64,000 bases of DNA from Phaeosaccion multiseriatum (Eukaryota > Ochrophyta, other classes), in contig OZ218960.1 in assembly GCA_965112735.1 (NCBI GenBank), forward strand, positions 2,046,001 through 2,110,000, written 5' to 3'. Below the pieces are notes generated by a model, which worked only from the letters and a program-made list of their open reading frames with translations, had not been told where the DNA came from and ran no database searches. Positions 1-10,989 of the stretch are shown here, piece after piece; the first letter of the stretch is position 1; every line of letters starts with the position of its first letter. Made by a program: the position numbers and the translations under genes.

Positions 1-87
1 TCATGCTCGCTGAATCCTTCTGGTGCCTTGAGGCTCTCTAAGCTCAAAGCATCTTGCTGCTGCTGCTGCTGCTGCTTCCTCTCCCAG

Positions 88-2324
88 GGAATTCCTCGGC
101 CTCGGCTACGCGGTCATCTACCTCCACCGCAAGGGCTGTTCGGCACCTTTCGCTCGCACCTTCCAGCAAGTGCTTTCCAAGCACGTCGATCTACGCCTTA
201 TGGAGAGCCTCCGGGTCACTCCGAGGGGCGGGGTGCACGTGGCAGGGTCCGCGGACAGAGCGGATGGGCAGCAGGTGAGGGCGATACGCAGACACCACAT
301 CCATTGGCTTGACTCAGCCAAGAGTGGGCTTAATCAAGTCTTGTGTGGGGGGCGATAGGCAGGGTAACCTCTGGGGCTCGGCACTACTTCCTTCCTCCAC
401 ATGGACCAGCCGCTGCCATACCTCTCGTCCATCGGCTGCCATCTGATCATTCATCCGTGCCATCCATCTGCATCACCCATCCGCCGCCATGCATCTGCAG
501 GCGACCACTGACGAGGAGCTGGCGCAAGCCGTCATGCGGTACCGAGACGCTGTCGGGCAGTCCCTCTTGCTGCCGCTCTCGTTTGTGAGTGTGGACGAGT
601 ATCTGTGGCTGCTGAAGCTCGTGTGCGAGGAGCTCGAGCCCTTGGGGAGACAAGCCATGTTGTTCCTTGCGGCCGCTGTTAGCGACTTCTTCGTCCCCAA
701 AGAGGAAATGGCGGCGCACAAGATACAGTCCGCGAATGGGTGAGTCACAAGCATCCGCCACACTGCGGTACTATCTGCGTACCACCACCCGTCCCTCGCG
801 TTCAGAGGCTATGCTCCGATGAGGCCTCTCCCGTCCCGTTCCTTTCTTTCTCGCGGTGAAGGTGGTGGCGTCCGCTGCTGCTTGCGTCGTTCCGTTCCGC
901 CTCCCTGCCTGCCCGCCCACCAACCTGCCCGTGGCCGCCTCCCCTTTCATGCTTCGCGCTGCCTCTGCAGAGCAAAGCCTCAGTCGTCCCTTCCCCCTGT
1001 CCATGTCGTTGTGTTGTGTTGTGTTGTGTGTTGCTGTCCTGGCCTGGCGGAGGCAGGGGCTTGACCCTCCATTTGCAGCCCGTGCCCAAGTGCCTAGGGC
1101 TGGTGAGGTCAGTGTGGGCGAGTGAGGCCTTCTGCGTATCCTTCAAGCTAGAGACGGACGAAACCATTCTCATGCAAAAGGCGCTGGGGGCCATCAGTAG
1201 GTGGGTGGGTGCGTGTGTGTGTACGTTTATGCGTGTGTGCGAGCGTGAGTGTGTTTGTCTCTCGAGGTGAGGCTGCTTGGCTTGGTGCGGGGATGCGGCG
1301 GGCTGGGAGGGGTTCGCTAAGACGCAGAAAAGTAGCCAGAGCAAGTGCACAGCTTATGCTTTCGGCCCTAAGCTAAGGGACACTCCCTCCTCCTCCTCCG
1401 CAACCCCCCGCTCGTATCCTTACCAAACACACACACACACACGCGCACACACACACATGTATGTGAAGGTACGGGGTGCACTTGGTGGTGGCTAATGAGC
1501 TTCACAGCAGGTACAAGAGGGTGACTCTTGTGGAGTCGAGTGAGAGTCAGCAGATCATCGACAAAAACGACAAGGATGCGCACATCGAGCGAGTGCTCTG
1601 TCAAGAGCTCGCAAAGTGCCACTACGGGTAAGCAATCGGAAGCAGGAGAAGGGGCGTCACACACACACAGATATACATATGCATACATAGAGAGAGGGAT
1701 GGAGAAAGTGGGGTCCTGCTCTGCGCTACAGTGCGCCTATAGCATGGGGTATGGGGGCGCAAGTTAGTAAGGCGGGGGGGGAGCTGACCCTCTGATCTCC
1801 TTCTCGCCCCACCCACTCGCTACACACACTGCTCGCCCATGGCAGATACATGGCAAGCGGGGATGGTCCTGCGAACGGCGAATCGTCCGCCTCCGGTGCT
1901 GCTGCCACCCCCAAAGGAAGCAAGGCCGGGCTGCTCTCTCGCCCCAGCAACCCTCGCAGGAGAGCCGCGTCCAAAGCCCTCGAGGTAGGTTTACGTATGT
2001 GTATGTGTATGTGTGTATGCCGGTTGTGAGTACATGTACGTAGGCGCCAGTTGCGAGGCGCGAGGGAAGGGAAAGGGAGAGTCCTACGTGTATGTCCGGT
2101 CTTCCCCCTCTTGACACCCCCCCCCCCCTCCCTCCTCTCTCTCCCTCTGCTTCTCTGGTCAGGTGGGACGAGATGTGGCGGCTCATTTGTTCATCCCTTG
2201 TGTGTCTATCCTACTGTCCGTGGCGCTGCAGCGGCTCGTACAAGGAGGGATCCACGCGTATCGGGAGGGGCAGGGCAGAGGCGGGGCAGGAGAGTCCTCT
2301 TCGGCTCGGGTCGCTACCCGATGA
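88..2324 (+). CDS. PPCS: Phosphopantothenate-cysteine ligase, C-terminal part (5' end outside window)
   Basis: This enzyme joins 4'-phosphopantothenate to cysteine, the second step of CoA synthesis. Exons read at 88-274, 501-739, 1057-1200, 1469-1627, 1846-1984 and 2163-2324 (phases 0, 2, 2, 2, 0), all GT-AG. The first visible exon starts right after an acceptor at 87, so N-terminal exons lie upstream of the window. Eukaryotic PPCS landmarks appear in order: LGYAVIYLHRKG, FLAAAVSDFFVP, HKIQSANG, FCVSFKLETD and HLVVANELHSR. The last two exons are unusual: they add a Ser/Ala/Lys-rich spacer and then a hydrophobic stretch (FIPCVSILLSVALQRLV) close to the C-terminus, which would make a tail-anchored protein. 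The usual enzyme is soluble. Start is not visible; identity is secure, and the tail depends on the last two splice junctions. Confidence 0.9.
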
Positions 2325-3606
2325 GCGGCGACTTTAAGACATGTTTGTAATGGGTGTGCCAGTAAGTTCCCTGGGAGCCAGTCTTCTCCAGGCGATCAGA
2401 CCAAGCCGAGGGCTCACTGCATTGGCGGGGGCTCCTCCGCCTCTGGGGTGCTCTTCTTGAGAGAGCTTCCTTGATCGGCACAAGAAGGTACTTCAACTCC
2501 CTTGATCAGCAGAGGAAGGTACTTCAACTAGGCCCGGAAGTTGTTGGTCGCTTGCCTTGCAGAGGGTGGATTGATTAGCCCGTCGAGCGTCCAGCAGCCC
2601 CCTCTCTGCCGGCAGGCCCGGGCGTCTCGTGGCGTCGTTCCTCCTTGGGCCTCCTCTGCGAACATCCTCTGTGCGCTTCTCTGCCTCCCTCTTCGCCCTT
2701 GGACGGTCGCTATGGCGGGCCGCGGGCCGCAAGACACCCCAAGTCCGTCAGGTCCATCATGGAGGTGCTGCAAATCTGACGAAAGATGGGCCAGGTTTGC
2801 AGCGCTACTCACTGATGCAAGTGATGGACTTTGATTGACTTGTGCACCAACGGAGGCGAGCAGGCTGACGCACACGGTCGCAGACTCGACCCTTCCCAAG
2901 GGGTCGCCCCTGCCACGTGAGCATGATCCAAGCATGGATAAAGATGGTTGGGTTGGGATGGATTCGCAGGCCTTTCGGACCGTACCCAGCTTACTTGCTT
3001 CCCGGACAGCGAATTTCGATCCAGCAAGCATGTCGAAGAGGAAAGGCAATGTCCCAATACGAGGCGAGTGGGTCAGTGCGGCTTCTTCGGTCTCCATTCA
3101 GAGCAGCACCGTGAGCAGCGGGAGAGGGAGAGAGGGACTACAAGCTGAGAATCTCTCTGTGAGCTTTTTGCACGATTGGGTATGGAGGACATTCTGCTAT
3201 GACTTCCTTCGATATCGACATCCAGCGTCGTGTCGGCGTCGTATCGGGACCGGAGGGGCCTGCTGTCGTGAGCACCCGCCATTCAAGCCTTGAAGCCTTG
3301 GAGCCTTAGACCGCAAGTTGGCCAAGCATTCGTCCTCTCTCGCTGTGTCACGACTTTCTCCCGCTGAGCCCTTTAGTACATGGAAGAAGGATGAAGTCAA
3401 GAGCCAGAAAGGTGGTTCGGGGAGGCGCACCGACTGGGTGCACAGAGACGGGCTTCAGATGGTGAACAGAGACCGAGAGACCGAGAAATAAGTAGACATG
3501 GTCCAACCATTTAATCCAAGTGAGAGGATTTATGGAGGAGAGGAAGGGAGGAGTAAGCTGTGCTCTAAGTGAAGAAGATAGCTAAGTGCGCTCGGTGCGC
3601 TTCTTG
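2325..3606. other. Intergenic stretch between convergent genes, no supported gene
   Basis: It separates the 3' ends of the PPCS gene and the MFS/Sec14 gene. Open frames on both strands (for example 2835-3293 plus and 2528-3097 minus) show no recognisable motif, no signal peptide and no consistent exon pattern. A direct repeat of roughly 30 bp, built around AAGGTACTTCAACT, occurs twice between about 2471 and 2530. Part of the interval is presumably the two 3' UTRs. Confidence 0.5.
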
Positions 3607-6084
3607 TTATAACATCGCACGGTCCACCGGCACATGTCTCTCTGCTTCTGCTTCCGCCGCGGACCGGACTGGGCTGAACCCCTTGGCGCGCTGCTCGTTG
3701 GCAGGCCTCGCCATTGACCACAGGGCTGAGTATGTCACAGAGAGAGCAAGAAAGCACACGGGGCTCGAAAAGGGGTAGACCCAGCCCGTTCGTAGAAAGA
3801 GGCTGACAAAGACTGGACCCCCGAAAGAGCCCATGACTTCTCCCGCCAGCAGCGAGCGGCAGTCCATCCACGCTGCCTTTCCCTCTGTGCTGTGGTGCTG
3901 TCGGCATGCAGACAACTTGCAGCCTCGAGCGAGGGCCAGAGCCAGCAAATTGGCAGCAGCAGCAAGCACAATAGCCAACCATGCCAGTGCTACCGGCAGG
4001 CCGATGGACACCAGGGCCGACAGCAGCCCCACGAGCAGCATCAGCGGAGCGAGTAGACCAACGGTCGATCTCAGATGCGCTCCTCCCGCCTCTGAGAGAT
4101 ACGCGGGCGTTAAGGCCGTGCTGAAGAGCCCCACATAGCAAAGGCCCAGAGAAGCACCAGTCACGAAGAGCACGAGCCCAGTCTGTCCTGATGACCACCC
4201 CAGACCACCCGAACCTTTGCCCAGCCACAGGTACAGGGGGAGGACCTCACGCATGGCCACGAATGAGGCATAGCTTTGTGTGACCAAAGAGTTAAGGGGG
4301 GGGGGAGGGTGGGAGAGCGGGCGGGAGGCAGAAAGAGAGTGAATGGGGTGGACGGGGTTGGATTTGCTGAGCTTTCCGATTTGGAAGACCCGCTGCAATA
4401 GCGGGGCGAGGCTTAGCGACGTGTGCCCCCCTCCTCTCATCCTCTTTCCCACTCACTCACTCACTCAGCTCACTCACAAGGCCCTTACTCACTCACCAAT
4501 CCCTCACTCACTCACTCACTCACTCAACTCACCTGATGCTAGACAAAGCGGGCCCTGCTGCAGGGGAGAGTCGGTCTCGCCGCCTTGCACAAAGTGAGCA
4601 GACACCGCACGGGACGACCAACTCGCCTCTGTCCTGCCCCGCTCCCTCTTCGTCTTGTTGGTTCCGTATCAAGCCTCCCTGCTTCTCCCTCGCGGTTAAG
4701 TTCCGAATCGAGTGGGATCGTCCCTCGGGCGTTCTCTCCCGCCTTGTTCCTCCTCCCCCCCCCCCCCCTCCTCCTCCTCCTCCTCCTCCTCCTCCTCCTC
4801 CTCCCCCTCCCCCTCCTCCTCTACCCGCCTCCTCTTCTTCATCATCTTCTCCTTCCTCCAAGCCCCCCCCCCCTCTCCCCCCAAAGACAAACTGGCGCGG
4901 CAAGGGCGAAGAAGCGTGTGCCTTCCCGTATCCTGCTAGCTTCGTAGTCGCCTCTTGCGGACGGGCGTGGGCTGCCTGAATGGCCAGCACAGTAACATCT
5001 TCATCGTCCAAACCCAAACCCGTGTCAGAGCATGTCCTCTCAGAACCTCCTCCCAGTTGGGCAGCCTCTCGATTGAGCACGAAGCTCTCCTGCCGAAGAA
5101 CCCACTCCCCGCGTCCCTTGTCGTAGCTAAACTTGTTCTCGCCACCCAGAAAGGCGTGCCCTTGGTTTTGCCCTCCTCCTCTTCCTCCTCCTCCTCCTCC
5201 TTGCCGCCGCCGAGCTACGGCGCCCCTCACTGCCCCTAAGCCCCGCCCGGCCAAGCTCGTCAACGCCCCTCCCACCTTCCAGACGACTCCTGGCGCTCCT
5301 CCTCGCCTCCGCCGTTCCTGCCAAACCGCCCCGTCATCATCCTCTTCACCTTCACATTCATCGCCGCCATTGTGACCGACGTTGTTGTGGTATCTACTCT
5401 CGCTTCCTGAGGAGGTTTCAATCGAAAACAACTCCACGACTTGCTCCACATCGTCCTCATCCTCGTCCTCGTCTCCTTGCTCGCCGCCATTGAGACGCTG
5501 TACAAAGGCCCTAAGCGCAGTCTCTTCGCTAGACGAGCCCAGTTCGACGCTGCTGCCGCCGTAGCAAGGGGGAATGTTCTCCAACGCGATGTGCTTGGCC
5601 AAAGCAGCGGTGATGCCTCGGCGACCCACCACCTAATACAATGAAATGTACGTGTGCGGGTGTGTGCATACAATAGATCGATCGATCGTACGCCGACATC
5701 GACGAAAGTGCACAGTGCGTAGGGAAGGAGGGAGTGAGTGAGTGAGTGAGTGAGTGAGTGAGTGAGTGAGTGAGGACCGCACAACGTGTCGGAGAGCAGA
5801 AGGGAGGGGCCACTCATTCTCCCCAATAAGAACATCACGCCCTGCCCTGTCCTCCCTTCATCCTTCCTTTCTTTCTTTCTTTTTTCTTTCTTTCTTTCTT
5901 TCTTGACCTGTATCTTTCGCTGCGTGTTCTCATTGAGCATCGGGCAGATACCCTTCCAGATCAAGCTGAAGTAAGCCGGAGCGTTGATGATGAGCATGCA
6001 GCGAGAGCGCTCTACGTAGTGGTCCTGCAGGGAAGGGCAGACAGAGAGAGAAGGGGAGAGAGAGAGAGGGGAGAGAGAGAGAGA

Positions 6085-6160
<76 letters not shown>

Positions 6161-8500
6161 AGGGAGGGAGGGAGGGAGGGAGGGAGGGAGGGAGGGAGGG
6201 AGGGAGGGAGAGAGAGGGAAACTTAGCACAATGATCACTAAAAAAAGCGACTAACCAGCCTCACCGCACTCAAGCCAAGATCGATGGATGGCGCCCCACA
6301 CACTAAATCATGTACGTACTTGCACGATTTTCGTTGCGCGTTTGAGGTATTCCAAGGCCTCGCCCGCCAGAGCCGAGAGGCTCACTCCAGCAAGGTCCAG
6401 CACGGTGATTAGCTGAGAGAGAGAGGGAGCAGAGACAGAGGGAGGGAAAGGGATAAGGAGAGAGGGAGAGGGATGGGGAGAGAGAGGGTGAGAGGAAGAG
6501 AAGGAGGGAGGGGGAAATGGAGCCCCTCTTCCACCATTGAGCCAGCAAACCACACACCCCTGACCCAAACTGGACGCTTTCAATTCACTTGGGAGGGTGC
6601 AGCGGCCCAAGGAAGGGAAAGAAATTAGCTCTGCGCACCTTTCCGTCATCCTGGTCAGGCTCGATGATCTTCCACAGGTACTCCGTCTCAAACAAGTTGT
6701 TGGCGAGCATAGCCTTATTTGGGGGGGTGGGGGGAGGGCGGGGTGAGAGCATGCGAGAGAGGTCTGAGAGAGCCCTTTTCGCCCAGCGTGTTGGTTGGGG
6801 AGGGTGGACTGAGCGATGAGAGGTGAGAGGTGAGATGGATGAGATCGCTGATAGATAGAAGATGCCGATAGCTCACTGCTAAAGGATAGACTAGATGATG
6901 CCGAATGGTTCAATAGCTCAATGACAACCAGAGATGTTGCCGATAGCTCACCTCCACAGAGATTCCTCGCTGCTTCATGGCCTCCAAGTCGATCTTACCC
7001 AATTGCTCAAAGTACACAGGGTGTCCCTCGAGGCCCCTCCCTGCAGGGCCGTCCGCCAAGAGCAGAGGATGGGAGGGAGCATGGGTGGAAGGTAAGATTC
7101 TGGTCTGTCAGCCAGGTACACACCAACCAATCAAGAGGAGGGAGAGCGAGACGAAGGAGAAGGGAAGGGAAGAGAAGGGAAGAGAAAGGCAGAGGAGGGC
7201 ACCACTTCGCGACGACATACCGTGGAAGTAGTGGGGATACATGGTTTTGAGGGCGGAGAAGAACGGCTGAGGCTTGGTGAGCACGTTGTCCACGTCGCAC
7301 TCCTGCCTCCACTCGAGTGTTAGCTGCCATCTCCGCGCGGCCTCCTCCGCATCCCCCCCGCATCCCTGCAAGTACCGTTTGGGCACTTCGGAGCTGAGCC
7401 CTCCCGCGCTGCTGCTCATCGCCGGCGGAGTCGATTCTAGACTCTCGCCTCCCCGCCCTCCCTCCCTCCCTATGATCTGAACCCCAGCCCCACGGGCAGT
7501 GTCAGTGTCAGTAGTATAAGCTGAGCTGCCAGACGAGAGACGGCGTAGAGCAGGGGTACCCTCCGCCAACTCGTTGAGGCTGACGCTCCCCAGCGCGAAG
7601 GTCGGTGGGGAGGGGACGAGGGAGCGCTCCCCAGGCTCCACCCTCCTCTCCTCGCCACTCCTAAGGCTCATGCGTCTCCACACAAGGGCGGCTCCCAACG
7701 CCCCGAAGATATAGAGTGTCCCTGCCACACCAGAGAGAGTGGCCAGAGGGTACTTGGAAGGTTTCGCTCCCCACAGGAAGCCCCCCAGCAAGGCTGCCAG
7801 TGAGGCACACATCGACACACAAGGGGTAAGGGGTGGGTCAAGGAGCGGGGCACAGTGAGCGACAGGGAAAGGGAGTGCACAGTCTCGGCGTCAATCGGTT
7901 CGTGACGACAGGCAACTCACCTCCAAGCACCAAGCCCATAGCAGAGGGGGGCAGGTCTCTGGACACTGGGTCCCACTCGCCCCCGTCACCCTTGCCCTTC
8001 ACATCCCTGCTGTTGCCGATGGCGCTGTCCATCAGAGACACTCCAAGCATGTACTGGAAGGCGGCCAGGACCCCCATGACCAGCCTCAAAGGAAGCACCC
8101 ACGCGTACGTTGCTCGTGTCGTCAGCCCCAGACAGCAAAAGGACCCCAAAAGGCAGGCCAAGAGTACAAGTAGCTTGGAGACAGTCGCCACGGGAGGCCC
8201 GATGGAGAAGTAGACGCGCGACAGGAGCAAGGCACCCGATCGGCCCAGGAAGAAGAAAGACGAGAGCAGAGCCACCCACAGCACTATCAGTGCCGCCTGT
8301 TTGGCGTCATAGCTGCCGTGGGTAGTATCCGCCCCTCCTGAGCCGACGATGATCCACCCACCCAGCGCAGGCAAAACAGGGAGCAGCAAGGAAGAGCAGA
8401 ATGCATCCCCGAAGAGGAGAAAGTTACCAAGAGCCCCCGCCGCTAGGGAGGGGGACGCGAGAGTAATCTGCACCGCCGAGTGCTGGGGGGGGAGGAGCAT
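3607..8500 (-). CDS. MFS transporter with a CRAL-TRIO (Sec14) domain inserted between its two six-helix halves
   Basis: Exons (minus): 7921-8500, 7221-7793, 6952-7040, 6639-6713, 6320-6412, 5908-6024, 4533-5632, 3607-4273; the sum is 3294 nt, 1097 aa, and every junction is GT-AG in phase. Residues about 1-240 hold the N-terminal MFS helices (GDAFCSSLLLPVLP; later GLVLGALLGGFLWG). Residues about 330-536 form a Sec14-type domain: EEAARRWQLTLEWRQ, KPQPFFSALKTMYPHYFHG, LEGHPVYFEQLGKIDL, LITVLDLAGVSL, LIINAPAYFSLIWKGI and a closing IPPCYGG. A long linker rich in Glu and Gly follows (537-875). Residues 876-1097 are the second MFS half (YASFVAMREVLPLYLW, GGLGWSSGQTGLVLF, then about five more helices), closest in feel to ZIF1-like vacuolar MFS carriers. 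Sec14 domains bind phosphoinositides or other lipids, so lipid-sensing control of transport is an inference. The ATG at 8498-8500 is followed within a few codons by a good acceptor at 8483-8484, so a further 5' exon is possible. Confidence 0.8.
4751..4812. repeat. C-tract and (CCT)n repeat inside coding sequence
   Basis: A run of C followed by repeated CCT on the plus strand. On the minus strand it encodes the Gly and Glu runs of the linker in the MFS/Sec14 protein, so length changes here would only alter the linker. A second interrupted (CCT)n tract lies near 5170-5205. Confidence 0.85.
6037..6215. repeat. (GA)n then (GGGA)n tract in an intron
   Basis: About 170 nt of almost pure purine on the plus strand. 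In the sense of the MFS/Sec14 gene it is a CT-rich tract running up to the acceptor of exon 6 (exon top at 6024), so it is a hugely expanded polypyrimidine tract. A similar but less regular tract runs from 6415 to 6520 ahead of exon 5. Confidence 0.9.
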
Positions 8501-8684
8501 TGGAGCATGTTAAGCCCTTTGTTTCGCCATTTTGCGTTTGGTGAGAGTTGTGCAGTTGAAAAAATTTGAGTGCCGCCTTTGGGCCGTAAAGATCCCCATT
8601 GACATATTGGAATGCCTCCACACCAATTATTTCTTACCGAGCCCCCCCCCTGTATATTTCTTACCGAGCCCCCCCCTGTAGGGG
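8501..8684. promoter_or_regulatory. Head-to-head intergenic region (possible shared promoter)
   Basis: It separates the ATG of the minus-strand MFS/Sec14 gene from the ATG of the plus-strand sulfotransferase-like gene. It holds a tandem copy of a segment TTTCTTACCGAG plus a C-run and TGTA (about 8627-8680). No TATA box is obvious. If the MFS gene has another 5' exon, it must fit here. The promoter role is inferred from gene orientation only. Confidence 0.4.
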
Positions 8685-10989
8685 ATGGGCCCCAAGCAGG
8701 TCGTGAGCAAGAGGCGAAAGAGAGAACCCGAGAGGGCGGGCTTGGAGAAGCAAGCCCCACCCCCTTCCTCTGAGGGTGAGGGAGCCTGTAAGGATGGCCA
8801 AGAGAAAGATAAGAAGGCTAGGAAGAAGCTCTGGTTCCTTCGTTCCCCGCTGAGAGTACTTGCCACGCTCACGGTGCTCCTGGGGGGCCCTCGCATCACT
8901 GCCGTGGCCTACCATTGGCTTCACCTGCGCTCGACGCTTCTGGGAGGGCTGGGTCCTTTGGATGTCTCACAAAAGAGGCAGCTATTGGTTGTCGGAACCA
9001 TGGGGGCAGGGACAAGTCAGATGAACTTAGAATTGAAGGGTTTGGGCCTGGAGACGGGGCACGAGGTGTCGGACTCCGAGCACGAGTACTGCAGGGAGGG
9101 GACGGTCAGCCATGCACACGCCCTCCGCTTCTTCCAGGTGGGTGCACGGGACACGGGTTCAGATGCATCTCTGCCGTACTTACTACCTCAGTGGGGTCCC
9201 AGAAAGCCCACACCCTCACACTTGTTCAATTGTTTTGCTTGCACGAACGCGGCGCGGCCACAGGGAGTTCCCAACACCAAGCTGCTGTGCAGGGAGCCTC
9301 GATTCAACGTGAGTCCCAGCTGCTTTGGAGGGCTCTTTTTTTGAAAGCCCTACTGGACAGGATCTGAAGTCCTACGCTGTCCCTGTCCCTGCCTATTGTG
9401 CCACAGGCCTACCACAGTAGCATGATGAGGGAAAGTAAGGAATGCTCCTATTACTTTCGGTGGTGGGACGAGTGCTGGGCGCGCGAATGCCGAGCTGTCA
9501 CACTCCAGGAGTACGGGTGCGCCGTGAGTGGGGGCAACAACACTTGCATCACCCCGTTCGCGCGGAGCTTACTCCAGGTCCGCCACCCCCTTCGGACCAT
9601 CGCCAGGTGAGTGGGTGAGGGAGGGAGTGAGTGATTGAGTGAGGGAGGGGGGGGGGTGGGTAGTGAGTGAGTGAGTGAGGGAGGGAGGGAGGGAGAAAGG
9701 GAGGGAGTGAGCGAGTGAGCGAGTGAGCGAGGGAGGGAGAGGGTGGGTGAGCGAGTGAGCGAGGGAGGGAGGGAGAGGGTGCGTGAGCGACTTGCTGAGT
9801 CAGTGGATGAGTGAGTGAATGAGTGTGTGAGTGAATGAATGAGTAAGTGAGTGAGTGAGTGAGTGATTGAGTGAGTGAGTGAGTGAGTGAGTGAGTGAGT
9901 ATGGGAGGGAGGGAGCGAGTGAGTGAGGTAGGGAGGGAGTAAGTGAGTGAGTGATTGAGGGAATACGGGAGTGAGTGTGTGAATATGGGAACGATTGAAT
10001 GGGTGTGGGAACGATTGCGTGAGGGAGCGAGTAAGTGAGTGAGGGAGCAAGTGAATGAATGAGTGAGTAAGGGAGCGAGTGAACCCTAACCCTACAACCC
10101 TAACTCTAACCCCAACACCAGCCTGGTGTACAAATCGGGCGGGGAAGAGACCGCGTGCTCCAACGGAGAGCATCAGCTGGCTGTGATCCAGTCGCTGCTT
10201 CCCGACGGCTTTGTGCGGCGCCACTTGGGCCTTCCGGACTTCCACTGGGCAGACAAGCTTGGCTGCAGGGAGCAGTTCGCGTGGTATTGGGTGCTATACA
10301 ACAAGGCAGTGATGCCCCATGTCGACGGGTGGTACCGGGTGGAGGACACTCCCCCCTGTAAGGTGGCGCGTATGGCGGGGTTCTTGGATGAGGACTATGC
10401 CGCAGGACAGGGGAAGGGGAGGCCAGACTTGGAGCAGACTTGCAGGGACAGACTCGCCTCTTCCGACGGGCCCGGGCGAGGTGAGGCTCACGGGTACCAC
10501 AACCGCAAGGTGAGGAAGAGGTTGGGATGGGCTGAAGGGTTGTAGAGGGAGGGCAGTAAGGCAGTAAAATTGGTAGGAGCAGTGGCCGCTGCGGGGGGGG
10601 GGGGGGTATAATAGACCGTTTCCCCTCTGCTCGGAGGGCCGGTCAATCACTACCCTGGTCAGCGAGACGAGAAGCCTCGATTCCCGAGGACCTCACAACA
10701 ACATCTATTGTTTTCCCACCTTCTCTTCCTCTGCTCTGTGCTGTCACCCCTCCCTCTGGTCCGCACTGTACTAAAGAACACGGGTAATCTCGTTGTGTCG
10801 TGGCAAGACTTGATGGACATCTCGCCAGAGCTTCACAACGAAGTGGCCCGGCTGGCAGCCGAGCTTGGCTATTGGGATGCGCCGAAGGTGGAGGAGCAGG
10901 AGCAGGAGGAGGAGAGCGCGAAGAATAAGCAGCCGGAGCGGAGCCCTGGCAAGAAGAAGAGAGGGGGCTGGACCAGGGGAGGGGGCTGA
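8685..10989 (+). CDS. Type II membrane sulfotransferase-like protein
   Basis: Exons 8685-9137, 9264-9308, 9407-9606, 10122-10509, 10777-10989 give 432 aa with consistent phases. The protein has a basic cytosolic tail, one membrane anchor (about residues 50-68) and a lumenal domain. LLVVGTMGAGTSQMN (about 100-114) sits where a sulfotransferase 5'-phosphosulfate loop would be, and QVRHPLRTIAS (about 223-233) resembles the 3'-phosphate-binding segment. Paired Cys and Trp (CSYYFRWWDECWARECR) suggest a disulfide-bonded lumenal fold. The C-terminus is Glu- then Lys/Arg-rich. The likely role is sulfation of a glycan or other lumenal substrate in the Golgi; the substrate cannot be told. The call rests on loop-like motifs and topology, so a divergent nucleotide-binding protein remains possible. 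Confidence 0.6.
9607..10081 (+). repeat. GAGT/GAGGGA microsatellite filling an intron from its donor site
   Basis: The third intron of the sulfotransferase-like gene begins CCAG|GTGAGTGGGTGAGGGAG and continues for about 470 nt as variants of GAGT, GAGC and GAGGGA. The donor hexamer GTGAGT is itself one unit of the repeat. Confidence 0.9.
10082..10116 (+). repeat. Interstitial telomere-like CCCTAA motif
   Basis: The sequence GAACCCTAACCCTACAACCC followed by TAACTCTAACCCCAAC contains degenerate copies of CCCTAA/TTAGGG. It lies a few bases upstream of the acceptor (AG at 10120-10121) of the same intron that carries the GAGT array. It is short and imperfect. Confidence 0.7.

Noticed and set aside
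1201-1468. GT/AC-rich stretch as a separate RNA gene
   Set aside because: It lies within a PPCS intron and consists of GT and AC dinucleotide repeats.
2528-3097. 189-aa minus-strand frame
   Set aside because: No motif, no splice partners, and an equally long plus-strand frame overlaps it.
5735-5775. CRISPR-like or regulatory array at the GAGT repeat
   Set aside because: It is a simple tetranucleotide microsatellite without spacers, inside an intron.
5930-6238. Ser/Leu/Pro repeat frames on either strand
   Set aside because: They translate the (GA)n/(GGGA)n intronic tract.
9451-10245. Frame of His/Ser/Leu/Thr repeats on the minus strand
   Set aside because: It is a translation of the GAGT microsatellite in an intron.
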